In this document: positions 1 through 8,140 of the stretch, piece after piece
How positions within the stretch are numbered: position 1 is the first letter of the stretch
Layout of the letters: each line of letters opens with the position of its first letter
Assembly: GCF_944390845.1 (NCBI RefSeq)
Contig: NZ_CALXRM010000033.1
Span: 1-33,479 of the forward strand
DNA from: an uncultured Brachyspira sp.
GTDB lineage: Bacteria > Spirochaetota > Brachyspiria > Brachyspirales > Brachyspiraceae
Length of the DNA stretch: 33,479 nucleotides
Direction of reading: 5' to 3'
Program-made: the position numbers and the translations under genes
The notes under the pieces: generated by a model
Told to the model about the DNA's origin: nothing
Database searches by the model: none
The model's input: only the letters and a program-made list of their open reading frames with translations

Positions 1-45
1 GTTAAATTAAAATCCATATTATTATTATACAATATATTAAAAAAA

Positions 46-74
46 TTGACAAACTTAAAAATTTTCAGTATATA
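46..74 (+). promoter_or_regulatory. Promoter-like sequence upstream of mscL
   Basis: TTGACA (46-51), a 17-base spacer and TATATA (69-74) make a near-consensus sigma-70 promoter pointing at mscL, whose start is about 115 bases further on. The spacer and flanks are nearly the same as a minus-strand sequence at 28529-28558 and close to the left end of the repeat at 28120-28431. It may therefore be the right end of another repeat copy lying mostly outside the window. The promoter shape is seen directly; activity is inferred. Confidence 0.55.
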
Positions 75-198
75 CTATTGTTTTATATTGATTTCAAGAT
101 TGATTATTATTTATTCAAATATATTTAAATAATGTTTACAAAAATATAAATTGTTTTATTATATTTAAATAAAATTAAATATTTATAGGTTATTTATT

Positions 199-678
199 AT
201 GTTAGAAGAATTTAAAAAATTTATTATGAGAGGAAATATTTTAGATATGGCTGTTGGTATAGTAATAGGTTCGGCCTTTACTAAAATAGCTAACTCTTTT
301 GTAAATGATATATTGATGCCTCCAATTGGTTTGATTTTAAGCGGTATAGATTTTTCTAATATATTTTTAGTGATTAAAAAAGGTGTTGTAAATGCAGGGC
401 CTTATCAATCTCTTGCAGCAGCAAAGGAAGCTGGAGCTATTGTTATAAGTTTTGGTGTTTTTGTTAATACTGTAATAAGTTTTTTTATTACTTCTGTGGC
501 TTTATTTTTAATTATAAAAGTTTTTAATAAAATGCAGGAAAAAATTATTAAAAAAGAAAAAGATGATAAAGAAGCTAAAGAAAAGACTTGCCCTTACTGT
601 TTTTCTACAATAAATATTAAAGCATTAAAATGTCCTAACTGTACTTCTGACTTGACAACTACTGATGATAAGTCATAA
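199..678 (+). CDS. mscL: Large-conductance mechanosensitive channel MscL with C-terminal zinc ribbon
   Basis: MscL forms a homopentameric inner-membrane pore that opens under membrane tension and releases solutes during hypo-osmotic shock. The N-terminus ([21 protein letters not shown]) is the family signature: amphipathic helix, then TM1 at about residues 14-41. TM2 lies at about 76-107, followed by a charged K/E helix at 110-130. Residues 131-148 then add CPYC...CPNC (Cys 131, 134, 145, 148), a four-cysteine zinc-ribbon pattern absent from E. coli MscL (136 aa, against 159 here). The start is preceded by AGG about nine bases upstream. The gene stands alone, with a promoter-like sequence at 46-74. 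The channel call is secure; zinc binding is inferred from cysteine spacing. Confidence 0.95.
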   Translation: MLEEFKKFIMRGNILDMAVGIVIGSAFTKIANSFVNDILMPPIGLILSGIDFSNIFLVIKKGVVNAGPYQSLAAAKEAGAIVISFGVFVNTVISFFITSVALFLIIKVFNKMQEKIIKKEKDDKEAKEKTCPYCFSTINIKALKCPNCTSDLTTTDDKS

Positions 679-990
679 ATTTTATTCACAATATACATAT
701 TTTATATAGCAAACTATATTTTTTATAATATCTTATCTAATTAGATATTTTTATAATTATGTAAACTATATCTATATTAAAATTATATTTATAATATAGT
801 ATTTGTAATTTAATGTTTGATAATAAATTAATTGTTGTTTTGTAAATATAATTTATGTAATGTAAAAGTTTTTTAATTTAATTTTAAATATTTCTATTAG
901 TAGTTAAAAATAAAAAAAATGTGGACTTCTATTTACTTATTGTGATTTTTGTATATATTATATAGTATAATATTAATTTAGGAGAAATGA
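679..990. other. AT-rich intergenic region between mscL and the symporter gene
   Basis: This 312-base stretch holds no credible gene. A short hairpin (AATATCT at 727-733 with AGATATT at 743-749, followed by T-rich sequence) could be a weak terminator for mscL. At its right end TATAAT (966-971) and AGGAGA (980-985) look like the -10 box and ribosome-binding site of the symporter gene. I see nothing else in it. Confidence 0.5.
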
Positions 991-2199
991 ATGGAAAAAA
1001 AATTTAAACTTGGATTAGTACCTAGACTAATCATCGGAATTCTGCTCGGTATATTCTTTGGACAGCAATTTATACCAGAAGTAATATCTAGATTAATCGT
1101 TACTCTTTCTGGAATTTTTAGTTCTTATTTAAGTTTCGTAATACCTTTGATGATTTTAGCTTATGTAACTATGGGTATAGCAGGTTTAAGAGAAGGTTCA
1201 GGTTTTTTATTGGCCGTAACATGTGCATTGGCTTATGCTTCAACTCTAATATCAGGTACGGCATCTTTTACAGTAGCTTATAATCTATTCCCTAGCTTTA
1301 TGAATTCGGAAGATATTCAAAAAATAGCTGAAACTGCAGGAAAGTCTTTAGAGCCTTTTCTCTCTTTGAAATTTCCGCCTATACTTGATACTTTATCGGC
1401 AGTTTTATTTGCATTCATATTAGGACTAGGTATTTCTACTTTAAGAGCAAGTGAAAATAAAATGGGAGATTATTTGTATAACTCTTTCGGTGAACTATCT
1501 AATATAATAGACAGAACTTTAAGAATTTCAATAATACCATTCCTGCCTCTTTATATTTGCGGTACTTTTGTAAATATGACTAAAAGCGGACAAACATTTG
1601 TAATATTGGGAATATTGTGGAAAGTATTCTTAGTTGTAATATTAATGCATTTCATATATTTAGTTATAGTATTCTTTGTTGCAGGAGCTATAGGAAAGAA
1701 AAGTCCGATATTTCTTATCAAAAATCAAATACGCGGATATATCACCGCTTTAGGTACTCAGTCATCAGCTGCCACTATACCTGTAAACTTGCAGTGTGCC
1801 GAAAAAGACGGAATATCTGAACAAATAAGAAATTTCGTAGTACCTCTTTGTGCTAATATACACATGGCAGGCTCTATGATAACAATTACAGCATGTGCTA
1901 CTGCTGTATGTTTAATGAATCAAATACCTATTTCTTATACTATAGTACTTCCTTTCATTCTTATACTTGGTATAGCTATGGTTGCCTCTCCAGGTGCTCC
2001 GGGCGGTTCCATAATGACAGCTTTGCCTTTCCTCTATATGGTAGGATTAGGTGCTCCAGACAGTCCTTTATGTGCTATAATGGTTGCTTTATACATTACT
2101 CAAGACTCATTTGGTACTGCATGTAATGTTTCCGGAGACAATGCTTTAGGTGTTATAGTAGATACTATATATAAGAAAAAAGTTATAAAATCTGCATAA
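991..2199 (+). CDS. Dicarboxylate/amino acid:cation symporter (DAACS family)
   Basis: This 402-aa polytopic inner-membrane protein belongs to the GltP/SstT/DctA family of Na+- or H+-coupled importers of acidic or small neutral amino acids and dicarboxylates. The substrate-site features are visible: the serine-rich re-entrant loop GTQSSAATIP (about 255-264), the second hairpin GAPGGSIMTAL (about 335-345), and the N-x-x-G-D motif NVSGD (379-383) in the last helix. The start has an AGGAGA ribosome-binding site five bases upstream. The gene is monocistronic and ends at a strong hairpin terminator. Substrate and coupling ion cannot be read from the sequence; the short, compact form would suit SstT-like as well as GltP-like transport. 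Confidence 0.9.
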   Translation: MEKKFKLGLVPRLIIGILLGIFFGQQFIPEVISRLIVTLSGIFSSYLSFVIPLMILAYVTMGIAGLREGSGFLLAVTCALAYASTLISGTASFTVAYNLFPSFMNSEDIQKIAETAGKSLEPFLSLKFPPILDTLSAVLFAFILGLGISTLRASENKMGDYLYNSFGELSNIIDRTLRISIIPFLPLYICGTFVNMTKSGQTFVILGILWKVFLVVILMHFIYLVIVFFVAGAIGKKSPIFLIKNQIRGYITALGTQSSAATIPVNLQCAEKDGISEQIRNFVVPLCANIHMAGSMITITACATAVCLMNQIPISYTIVLPFILILGIAMVASPGAPGGSIMTALPFLYMVGLGAPDSPLCAIMVALYITQDSFGTACNVSGDNALGVIVDTIYKKKVIKSA

Positions 2200-2232
2200 A
2201 ACTGACATATAATAAAATTTCTATATAATTAA

Positions 2233-2265
2233 GCCGTCTATAAAATATTTTATAGGCGGTTTTTT
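2233..2265 (+). terminator. Rho-independent terminator of the symporter gene
   Basis: The stem CCGTCTATAAAA pairs with TTTTATAGGCGG (one G-T wobble) around a 2-base loop and is followed by a run of six T. It also blocks leftward transcription coming from the promoter-like left end of the repeat at 2312-2340 only weakly, because the T-run is on the plus strand. Confidence 0.9.
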
Positions 2266-2311
2266 ATTATATTAATTAATTTTATTTGTAATATATTTTT
2301 ATAGAGTGTAG

Positions 2312-2340
2312 TATATACTTAAACAACTATATTTTGTCAA
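2312..2340 (-). promoter_or_regulatory. Outward promoter-like sequence, left end of element 1
   Basis: On the minus strand TTGACA (2340-2335), a 17-base spacer and TATATA (2317-2312) point left toward the 3' end of the symporter gene. If active it would make antisense RNA reaching the terminator hairpin. The match to the sigma-70 consensus is seen; transcription is inferred. Confidence 0.5.
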
Positions 2341-2644
2341 TTTTTAATTTTTTGTAAATGTAATTTTTGTTTATTAATAGTATAAAATATTATTAAGTTT
2401 TGTTTGAAATGTGAAGTAAAACCAAGATTTGTGTCAAAATGCAGTCTTTCGCGAAGCGTATCCGAGCCTGTCGGGGATATAGATTCTCGCCGAAGGCGGT
2501 TTGTGCCTTATACCAATACTTTACCTAAAGGTACTCCTTTCAGTCGCAGTACTTCCTTCGGCCGTAAAAGAACTGTGGGTGTTACGAAGTACGCAGAGCG
2601 GTGGGCAAAGCCCCAGATATCAAAATAAAAATATAAATTTATTT

Positions 2645-2673
2645 TTGACAAAATATAGTTGTCTAGGTATATA
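2645..2673 (+). promoter_or_regulatory. Outward promoter-like sequence, right end of element 1
   Basis: TTGACA (2645-2650), 17 bases and TATATA (2668-2673) point right, directly into the 3' end of the convergent minus-strand gene. If active, the product would be antisense RNA to that gene and perhaps to its upstream partner. Confidence 0.5.
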
Positions 2674-3540
2674 TTATTCTATTTCTAAATCTATAACTAT
2701 ATCTATTTCTGTGATAGAACATTTTAATTTTTTAGCAATTTCTTCTTTTGTTAAGCCTTCTTTGTATAGTTTTATTATATTAGCATTTTTGTCGGAATCT
2801 GTATCACTATCATCTATTGTTTTAGATGATTTCTTTTCATCTTTATCATAAATAGACATTTTAGTTTTAATAGTTTTATCTAATTTACTTCTTAATCTCT
2901 CTAAAGCTTCTTGTTTAGCTTTATCATCTATGGCTTTTATTGCTGTGTCTATATTATTCTTTTTAGTAACTTTCTTTTCATCTTTTTTTACTTCAGCAGT
3001 ATTTGTAGTTTCTTTATTAGAAGCAGATGCATTGGCTGTTTTAGATTCTTTTTTTTCAGCAGTAGTAGGTTTTACTGTTGTCTTTACATTTTCATCATCT
3101 ACTCTTATATCAAGTTTTTTCTTTTGAATATTATTAGCATCAATTACAACATTTTCATTTTTTTCTATTATTTGTTCTGTAGGTTGTAGTGTTTCAGCTT
3201 TATTTTCTATTATTACTTCTTCTTTTTTTATTTCTTCTTTCTTAACTTCTTTTACTTCTTCAGAATCTTTTTTTATATTATTATTTATTGCAACAGTATC
3301 TTGTACATTTAAATCTTTAGTTAATTTATTTGCTCTTGTAATAGCATCTTCCAATATAGATATTCTTGATAATGCTATATTGTTAAATTCTTTTACTAAA
3401 GCTTCAATTTCTTCTCTTGCTTTAGATACAGTTTCTTTTTCTAATCTTTCTCTAGCCTTTGAAACTATATATATATAGAATAGCGGTAGGGTAACAGCCA
3501 ATATAATTACATTAATTATTATACTAATAAAAATTTGCAT
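2674..3540 (-). CDS. Membrane-anchored coiled-coil protein with C-terminal helix-turn-helix-like tail (DUF6115-like)
   Basis: No firm family name can be given. The 288-aa protein has one N-terminal transmembrane segment (about 3-25) and then a basic/acidic helix likely to be a coiled coil (about 27-75). A long low-complexity Lys/Glu/Thr-rich region follows (about 80-245). The C-terminal 34 residues (IIKLYKEGLTKEEIAKKLKC...) have the look of a small helix-turn-helix. This arrangement resembles DUF6115-type proteins found beside flagellar genes in Firmicutes, an association made from memory. It lies 31 bases after the 122-aa gene and probably shares its transcript. No strong ribosome-binding site precedes the start. 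The stop codon touches the end of the repeat at 2312-2673. Confidence 0.8.
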   Translation of the reverse strand: MQIFISIIINVIILAVTLPLFYIYIVSKARERLEKETVSKAREEIEALVKEFNNIALSRISILEDAITRANKLTKDLNVQDTVAINNNIKKDSEEVKEVKKEEIKKEEVIIENKAETLQPTEQIIEKNENVVIDANNIQKKKLDIRVDDENVKTTVKPTTAEKKESKTANASASNKETTNTAEVKKDEKKVTKKNNIDTAIKAIDDKAKQEALERLRSKLDKTIKTKMSIYDKDEKKSSKTIDDSDTDSDKNANIIKLYKEGLTKEEIAKKLKCSITEIDIVIDLEIE

Positions 3541-3571
3541 ATTTAGAATTTCTTTATAATTTAATTAATAA

Positions 3572-3940
3572 TCAACCTAGAAGATCTATTTTAGAACCTT
3601 TAGTTTGTTCTGAAGCAGTAACTTCTTCTATTTCTATAGTATTTTTGTTTTCATTATTATCAATGTCAGCAGCAGTTCTTTTTTTATTTTTCTTTCTATA
3701 GGACATATAACCTTGATCTTTAGGTCTTTGTTCTTCATCTTTCTTTTCTTTAACCTTTGTTTCATCAGAGATATTTTCTGATTTCACAACAGTAGAGTCT
3801 TTTATATAAGAATCTCTATGTATATCTCTATCCTCGGACTGCATAGCAATGGTTTTAGCTGCCATTCTAGTATGTTCCATACGTCCTATATGCGATTGCT
3901 GCATATATAATTGTTGTAAATCCAAAGGTGATATAGGCAT
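3572..3940 (-). CDS. Small hydrophilic protein of unknown function, first gene of a pair
   Basis: This 122-aa protein is not recognised with confidence. The N-terminus (MPISPLDLQQLYMQQSHIGR) looks ordered and conserved-like, whereas residues from about 35 onward are charged, K/E/D-rich and probably disordered. It has no signal peptide or membrane segment. A GGAG ribosome-binding site lies about eight bases before the ATG, which supports the start. Its coupling to the membrane-anchored coiled-coil gene downstream suggests a shared process. A link to motility is a guess based on the partner's family resemblance, and the sequence itself does not prove it. Confidence 0.75.
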   Translation of the reverse strand: MPISPLDLQQLYMQQSHIGRMEHTRMAAKTIAMQSEDRDIHRDSYIKDSTVVKSENISDETKVKEKKDEEQRPKDQGYMSYRKKNKKRTAADIDNNENKNTIEIEEVTASEQTKGSKIDLLG

Positions 3941-4089
3941 TTTTAAATCTCCATATAATAATATGCCTTAAATTTTTATATCCTATACATCTAATATATA
4001 CATTTTTTACTATTATTGCAAGTAAAAAAATAATTTATCTATAATTTAAAACATTATAAAATTGTATTAATAAAATAAAATTATAATAT

Positions 4090-4800
4090 TTATTTATATA
4101 TTGAATAAGCATAACTTATAATTGCTGAGGCTGCTGAAACATTTAATGAATCAAAATCATTTGCAGCATTTATTATTATGCTTCCATCAGAATTCTTTTT
4201 TAATATATCTCTTACTCCGCTATGTTCATTTCCAAGTATTATGGCAGTAGGGGAGTTAAACTTAAAATCTTCAATAGAGGTTTCTCCTTTTTCGCTTGCA
4301 TAATATATCCAAAAACCTTTATCCTTCATAAAATCAATAACTCTGTTAAGATTGGTTTCTATGGATATAGGTAAATGATAAGCAGCACCTGCAGATATTT
4401 CATAAACTTTTTCATTTATAGGAGCAGAATTATCTTTAGGTATTATAATTCCAGCAACATCAAAGAAGTAAGCATTTCTAATGATAGCCCCTAAATTATG
4501 AACATCAGTTATAGAATCTAATATAAAAATTAATGGATTTTCTCTTCTTTCAAATGCTTTTTCTAAAAAACTTTCTAAACCTATTTCAGCATTTTCTTTA
4601 ATATCCGCAGCTATTGAATATACTTTGCCTACGATTTTTTCCATTTCATTTTTATCTACATTCTTTATTATTACTTTGTTTTTTTCAGCAATTTTTACAA
4701 TATCTTTTTCTCTTTTTGATATTGGGAATTTTATATATAAAGTTTCTACTAAATTTTTTGATATAGCTTCTACTATTGCATTTTTACTTGTTATAAACAT
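4090..4800 (-). CDS. rlmB: TrmH/RlmB-family 2'-O-ribose RNA methyltransferase
   Basis: This SPOUT-fold enzyme transfers methyl from S-adenosylmethionine to a ribose 2'-OH. RlmB modifies G2251 of 23S rRNA in E. coli. The 236-aa length fits. Residues 1-78 correspond to the small RNA-binding N-terminal domain. Knot motif 1 is DSITDVHNLGAIIRNA (95-110, with the catalytic-type N and R), motif 2 is LGNEHSGV (189-196) and motif 3 is SLNVSAASA (218-226). The usual IPM before motif 3 is replaced by INAANDF, a small departure. AGGA precedes the ATG. The gene stands alone, so the exact RNA target (RlmB as against other TrmH-like enzymes) is inferred. Confidence 0.85.
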   Translation of the reverse strand: MFITSKNAIVEAISKNLVETLYIKFPISKREKDIVKIAEKNKVIIKNVDKNEMEKIVGKVYSIAADIKENAEIGLESFLEKAFERRENPLIFILDSITDVHNLGAIIRNAYFFDVAGIIIPKDNSAPINEKVYEISAGAAYHLPISIETNLNRVIDFMKDKGFWIYYASEKGETSIEDFKFNSPTAIILGNEHSGVRDILKKNSDGSIIINAANDFDSLNVSAASAIISYAYSIYK

Positions 4801-4905
4801 AATTACTATTTCCTAAAATATTTTATATATACTAATATCATAATATATTTTAATTTATTTTTATTGCAAGAAATAAAACTTAATTTTGAAAATAAATAAT
4901 ATATT

Positions 4906-6783
4906 TTATTTTACTTTATCATATAAAGCATCAATTTTATTTTTATATGCTTCCATTACATTAGCTCTTTTTATTTTTAAAGATTGAGTAAGAAGTCCAT
5001 TTTCTATAGTGAATTCTTCATCAGTAATAATAAGTTTTGCTATTGCTTCATAAGGTCTAAATCCATTTTTATAATTAATAAGATTGTCTAATTCACTTCT
5101 TATTAATTTATAAACTTCTTTTGAAGAAACTAAAGATTTTTCATCATAAGTTATTTTTTCTTTATCAAAATGTTCTTTTATATTTTCTTTATTAATTACA
5201 ACTATAGCACCTGTTGAAGCTTTATCCTGTCCTACAAGCATAATCTGTGAAATATAAGGAGATTCCATAGCTTTATTTTCTATAGGCTGAGGTTCAACAT
5301 TTTCACCTGTAAGAAGTACAATAGTTTCTTTTGCTCTTCCTGTTAAAACTATTTCTCCTTCCTGAGTATATGTTCCCAAATCTCCAGAGTTGAAAAAGCC
5401 GTCAATTTTTGATTGAGCAGTTAATTGCGGATCTTTATAATATTCTTTAAATATGTTAGGCCCTTTTATATAACAAACTCCCATAACTCCATCTGGACAA
5501 ATATTTCCATTTTTATCTCTAACTTCTATTTTTACTTCTGGTATAGGAGCTCCGCATGTACCTCTATAATTTTTATATGGTGATCTTAATGTTACAACTG
5601 GTGAAGTTTCAGTTATTCCCCAACCAACAACTAAATTTATTCCAGTAGCTTCAACAAAATCCTCTATATACATAGGTAAAGCACCGCCGCCTGATATAGT
5701 AAGACGCATTTTACCGCCTGTTAATTCTACTATTTTGCTGTAAACCATTTTTTGTGCCATTTTATGGTATATAGGATCAAACATTCCAATGCTGTATTCC
5801 GCTTTTTTAGATTCTTTAGTTTCATTACCGAGCAAATAAACTAAATTATTTTGATATCTTACACTTCTAATATATCTTATTGATCTGTTTATTAAAAACT
5901 TAGCAAACTTTTGTGCTAATGGTTTTTTTCTGTCAATATTTTTCATTACAGTATTATATATATTAACCCATATAGCAGGTACTGAAATAAATATATCCGG
6001 TTTTTCTTCTGTAAAATCATTTTTTAAATATCTTTTATTTGTAATTGCAGTAAAACATCCTGTTATAGCAGTTACATAAGATATTGTTCTTTCATAAATA
6101 TGCCATATCGGAAGAATAGTTAAAAGTTTTTCCCCAGGCTGCAATTTTATTATATCTGGCAATACTCTAACATTATGAAGTATATTTCCATGTGTAAGTA
6201 TAACACCTTTAGGCTTACCTGTTGTTCCTGAAGTGTATATTATTGTAGCAATGCTTTCATTAGTTAATTTAGAAGCTTTATTTACAGCAAAATTTTCATC
6301 ATTTTGTAAATGTTCTTCACCTAGTTCTACAAACTTATCAAATGAATAAATATTTTTATCTGGGTCATGCATAGAACTATCTAAAAATATTATTAAAGAC
6401 AAATCATTATGATGTTTTTTTATTTTATCGAATACATATTTATTTTCTACAAGTACGGCTTCAGCTTCACTATGTTCTATTATGTAATTTAATTCATCAG
6501 AAGTAGAATCTATACCTCTAGGTACATCGGCAGAACCTAATGCTAAAAGAGCCATATCAGATATAAACCATTCTATTCTATTTTCAGAAAATATTGCTAC
6601 ATGTCTCTGTGCAAGTCCTTTTACTTCAAAAGCTTTAGCAACAGCATTTACTTTATCATATAATTTTTTGTATGTAATTGTAACTTTTTCATTATTGTTA
6701 TTTCTATATCTGTAAGCTGGACTTTGTGCCATGTTTTGTACTGTTTCAAAAAAAGCACTAGGTATAGAGGTATAATTTCTCAT
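4906..6783 (-). CDS. Long-chain fatty acid-CoA ligase (AMP-forming)
   Basis: This 625-aa soluble or membrane-associated enzyme activates fatty acids through an acyl-adenylate and then makes acyl-CoA. ANL-superfamily motifs are in order: P-loop YTSGTTGKPKGV (183-194), GWGITETSP (387-395), SGDLG (466-470), the hinge GRAKETIVLLTGENVEP (482-498), and a C-terminal LTQSLKIKR (about 598-606) holding the adenylation lysine. The full-length two-domain form matches FadD/ACSL-type enzymes of spirochaetes. GGAGA lies just upstream of the ATG. It is followed after 96 bases by no co-directional gene, and the glycosyltransferase precedes it. Chain-length preference cannot be seen. Confidence 0.92.
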   Translation of the reverse strand: MRNYTSIPSAFFETVQNMAQSPAYRYRNNNNEKVTITYKKLYDKVNAVAKAFEVKGLAQRHVAIFSENRIEWFISDMALLALGSADVPRGIDSTSDELNYIIEHSEAEAVLVENKYVFDKIKKHHNDLSLIIFLDSSMHDPDKNIYSFDKFVELGEEHLQNDENFAVNKASKLTNESIATIIYTSGTTGKPKGVILTHGNILHNVRVLPDIIKLQPGEKLLTILPIWHIYERTISYVTAITGCFTAITNKRYLKNDFTEEKPDIFISVPAIWVNIYNTVMKNIDRKKPLAQKFAKFLINRSIRYIRSVRYQNNLVYLLGNETKESKKAEYSIGMFDPIYHKMAQKMVYSKIVELTGGKMRLTISGGGALPMYIEDFVEATGINLVVGWGITETSPVVTLRSPYKNYRGTCGAPIPEVKIEVRDKNGNICPDGVMGVCYIKGPNIFKEYYKDPQLTAQSKIDGFFNSGDLGTYTQEGEIVLTGRAKETIVLLTGENVEPQPIENKAMESPYISQIMLVGQDKASTGAIVVINKENIKEHFDKEKITYDEKSLVSSKEVYKLIRSELDNLINYKNGFRPYEAIAKLIITDEEFTIENGLLTQSLKIKRANVMEAYKNKIDALYDKVK

Positions 6784-6879
6784 AAAATCTCCAATATATT
6801 TAAATGATAATATAATTAATTTTTACTATTTTCACAATCAATAAGTAGTTAATTATAACTATAATACATATTAAAAATA

Positions 6880-8007
6880 TTACAAGTGATTTTCAATGTA
6901 TTTTATAACGTTTTTACTGTATTCTGATACTGTAAAAATATTTAATATTGGTTTTGATACATTTAGAAGTTTATTTTTGATATTTATATCTCTATATACT
7001 AATAACATAGCATCGGTAATTTCATTAGTTATTTCCATATTACAGCATATAGAACAATCCTTCACGGCTTCATAAACCCCAGATTTATTTGATATTATTG
7101 AAATGCATGATGAGTATAATGCTTCTATAACCGTAAGTCCAAATGGTTCATTTACAGCAGGCATTACTAAAGCATAACTATTGTTCAATAATTCTTCTTT
7201 TTCTTCTTCAGATACAAATCCTTTGAAAATGATATTATTTTCAGCATTGATTTTTTGTACTAAATCTTTTAAATATTTTTCATGTCTGCCTTTTCCTGCT
7301 ATTATGAATTTTAAATCTTTATCATCAATCTTTTCTAACAATGATTTAAAAGCTAATATAGCATTCTCTATATTTTTTGGTTTTTCAATTCTTCCTATAT
7401 AAACAAAATATTTTCCAGTATTTGGACTAATTATTTCTTTTGTATTTGTAATGCATGGATATATGGTTTCAGATTTTCTATTATAAACCCTTTTTATTCC
7501 TTCTGCAGTTCTTAAACTATTGGACATTATATAATCTATTTTGCTTACACCCAATCTATCCAAATACATAGTATATCTTGCAACTATATCCCAAGTTTTT
7601 TGAAGTTTTTTATAGCTTTCATCATCATAGCCATAAAGTCTTACACTTGGTTCATGACAGTACCAAAAACTTTTAGGTAATTTTATATTATTTTTTTCAG
7701 CGTATTTGAATGCAAGCCCGTAAAATATTGTTGCTGGGAAATTGTGTATCAATATAGCATCATAGTCTTTTAACTCATTAGCTAACATTTTGGCTGTTTT
7801 GTTAAAAATAAACGGATTCAATGTTATATCAGTTTTGACTTGTTTAATATAGTCTTCAATATTTGCTCTTAATTTGTAAGTATAAATAGTTATATCTATA
7901 CCAATAGAATGACAGTATTTAGAAAATGAAAGTATAACATTTTCAGCACCGCCGTTATATCCAAAGGTTGGATGCAATATAGCTAATTTTTTTAATTTAT
8001 TATTCAT
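6880..8007 (-). CDS. GT4-family glycosyltransferase
   Basis: This 375-aa GT-B-fold retaining glycosyltransferase has the N-terminal donor-acceptor loop motif YNGGAEN (17-23), the inter-domain FVYIGRIEKPKN (about 201-212) that starts the nucleotide-sugar domain, and the E-x7-E motif EPFGLTVIE (287-295), which binds the nucleotide-sugar. There is no signal peptide or membrane span, so it probably works at the cytoplasmic membrane face on cell-envelope glycans or glycolipids. It lies alone upstream of the acyl-CoA ligase in the same direction, 96 bases apart, with no overlap. The sugar and acceptor are unknown. Confidence 0.88.
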   Translation of the reverse strand: MNNKLKKLAILHPTFGYNGGAENVILSFSKYCHSIGIDITIYTYKLRANIEDYIKQVKTDITLNPFIFNKTAKMLANELKDYDAILIHNFPATIFYGLAFKYAEKNNIKLPKSFWYCHEPSVRLYGYDDESYKKLQKTWDIVARYTMYLDRLGVSKIDYIMSNSLRTAEGIKRVYNRKSETIYPCITNTKEIISPNTGKYFVYIGRIEKPKNIENAILAFKSLLEKIDDKDLKFIIAGKGRHEKYLKDLVQKINAENNIIFKGFVSEEEKEELLNNSYALVMPAVNEPFGLTVIEALYSSCISIISNKSGVYEAVKDCSICCNMEITNEITDAMLLVYRDINIKNKLLNVSKPILNIFTVSEYSKNVIKYIENHL

Positions 8008-8140
8008 CTAATCTATGATAATTTATTTTTTATAATCTTACAAGCTATATAAATATTTATTTTTATTAGTTGATTTTTTTTATAAAATATTATAATATGT
8101 AAATACAGACACGTTATTTTATACATATAGGAGTTTAAAA

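Larger units (their letters stand above)
2312..2673. repeat. 362-bp MITE-like non-coding element with promoter-shaped inverted ends
   Basis: The left end (2312-2340) and right end (2645-2673) are inverted copies matching at 27 of 29 bases. Each reads outward as TTGACA, exactly 17 bases, TATATA. The interior is much richer in GC than the surroundings and contains short hairpins (for example CGCC-GAA-GGCG near 2488-2498 and GGGC-AAA-GCCC near 2603-2612) and the palindrome TTCGCGAA. Positions 2433-2466 match 28279-28312 of a second element at 32 of 34 bases. A 74-codon open frame inside (2404-2628) has no recognisable character and I do not call it a gene. The right end abuts the stop codon of the minus-strand gene at 2674. 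There is no transposase and no clear target-site duplication. Confidence 0.75.

Noticed and set aside
2404-2628. 74-codon open frame in element 1
   Set aside because: It lies in the hairpin-rich interior of the repeat, has an atypical Arg/Ser-rich composition, no ribosome-binding site and no counterpart frame in element 2.
2940-3200. Plus-strand frames rich in Phe/Ser opposite the coiled-coil gene
   Set aside because: These are the antisense image of a Lys/Glu-rich protein and have no start signals.
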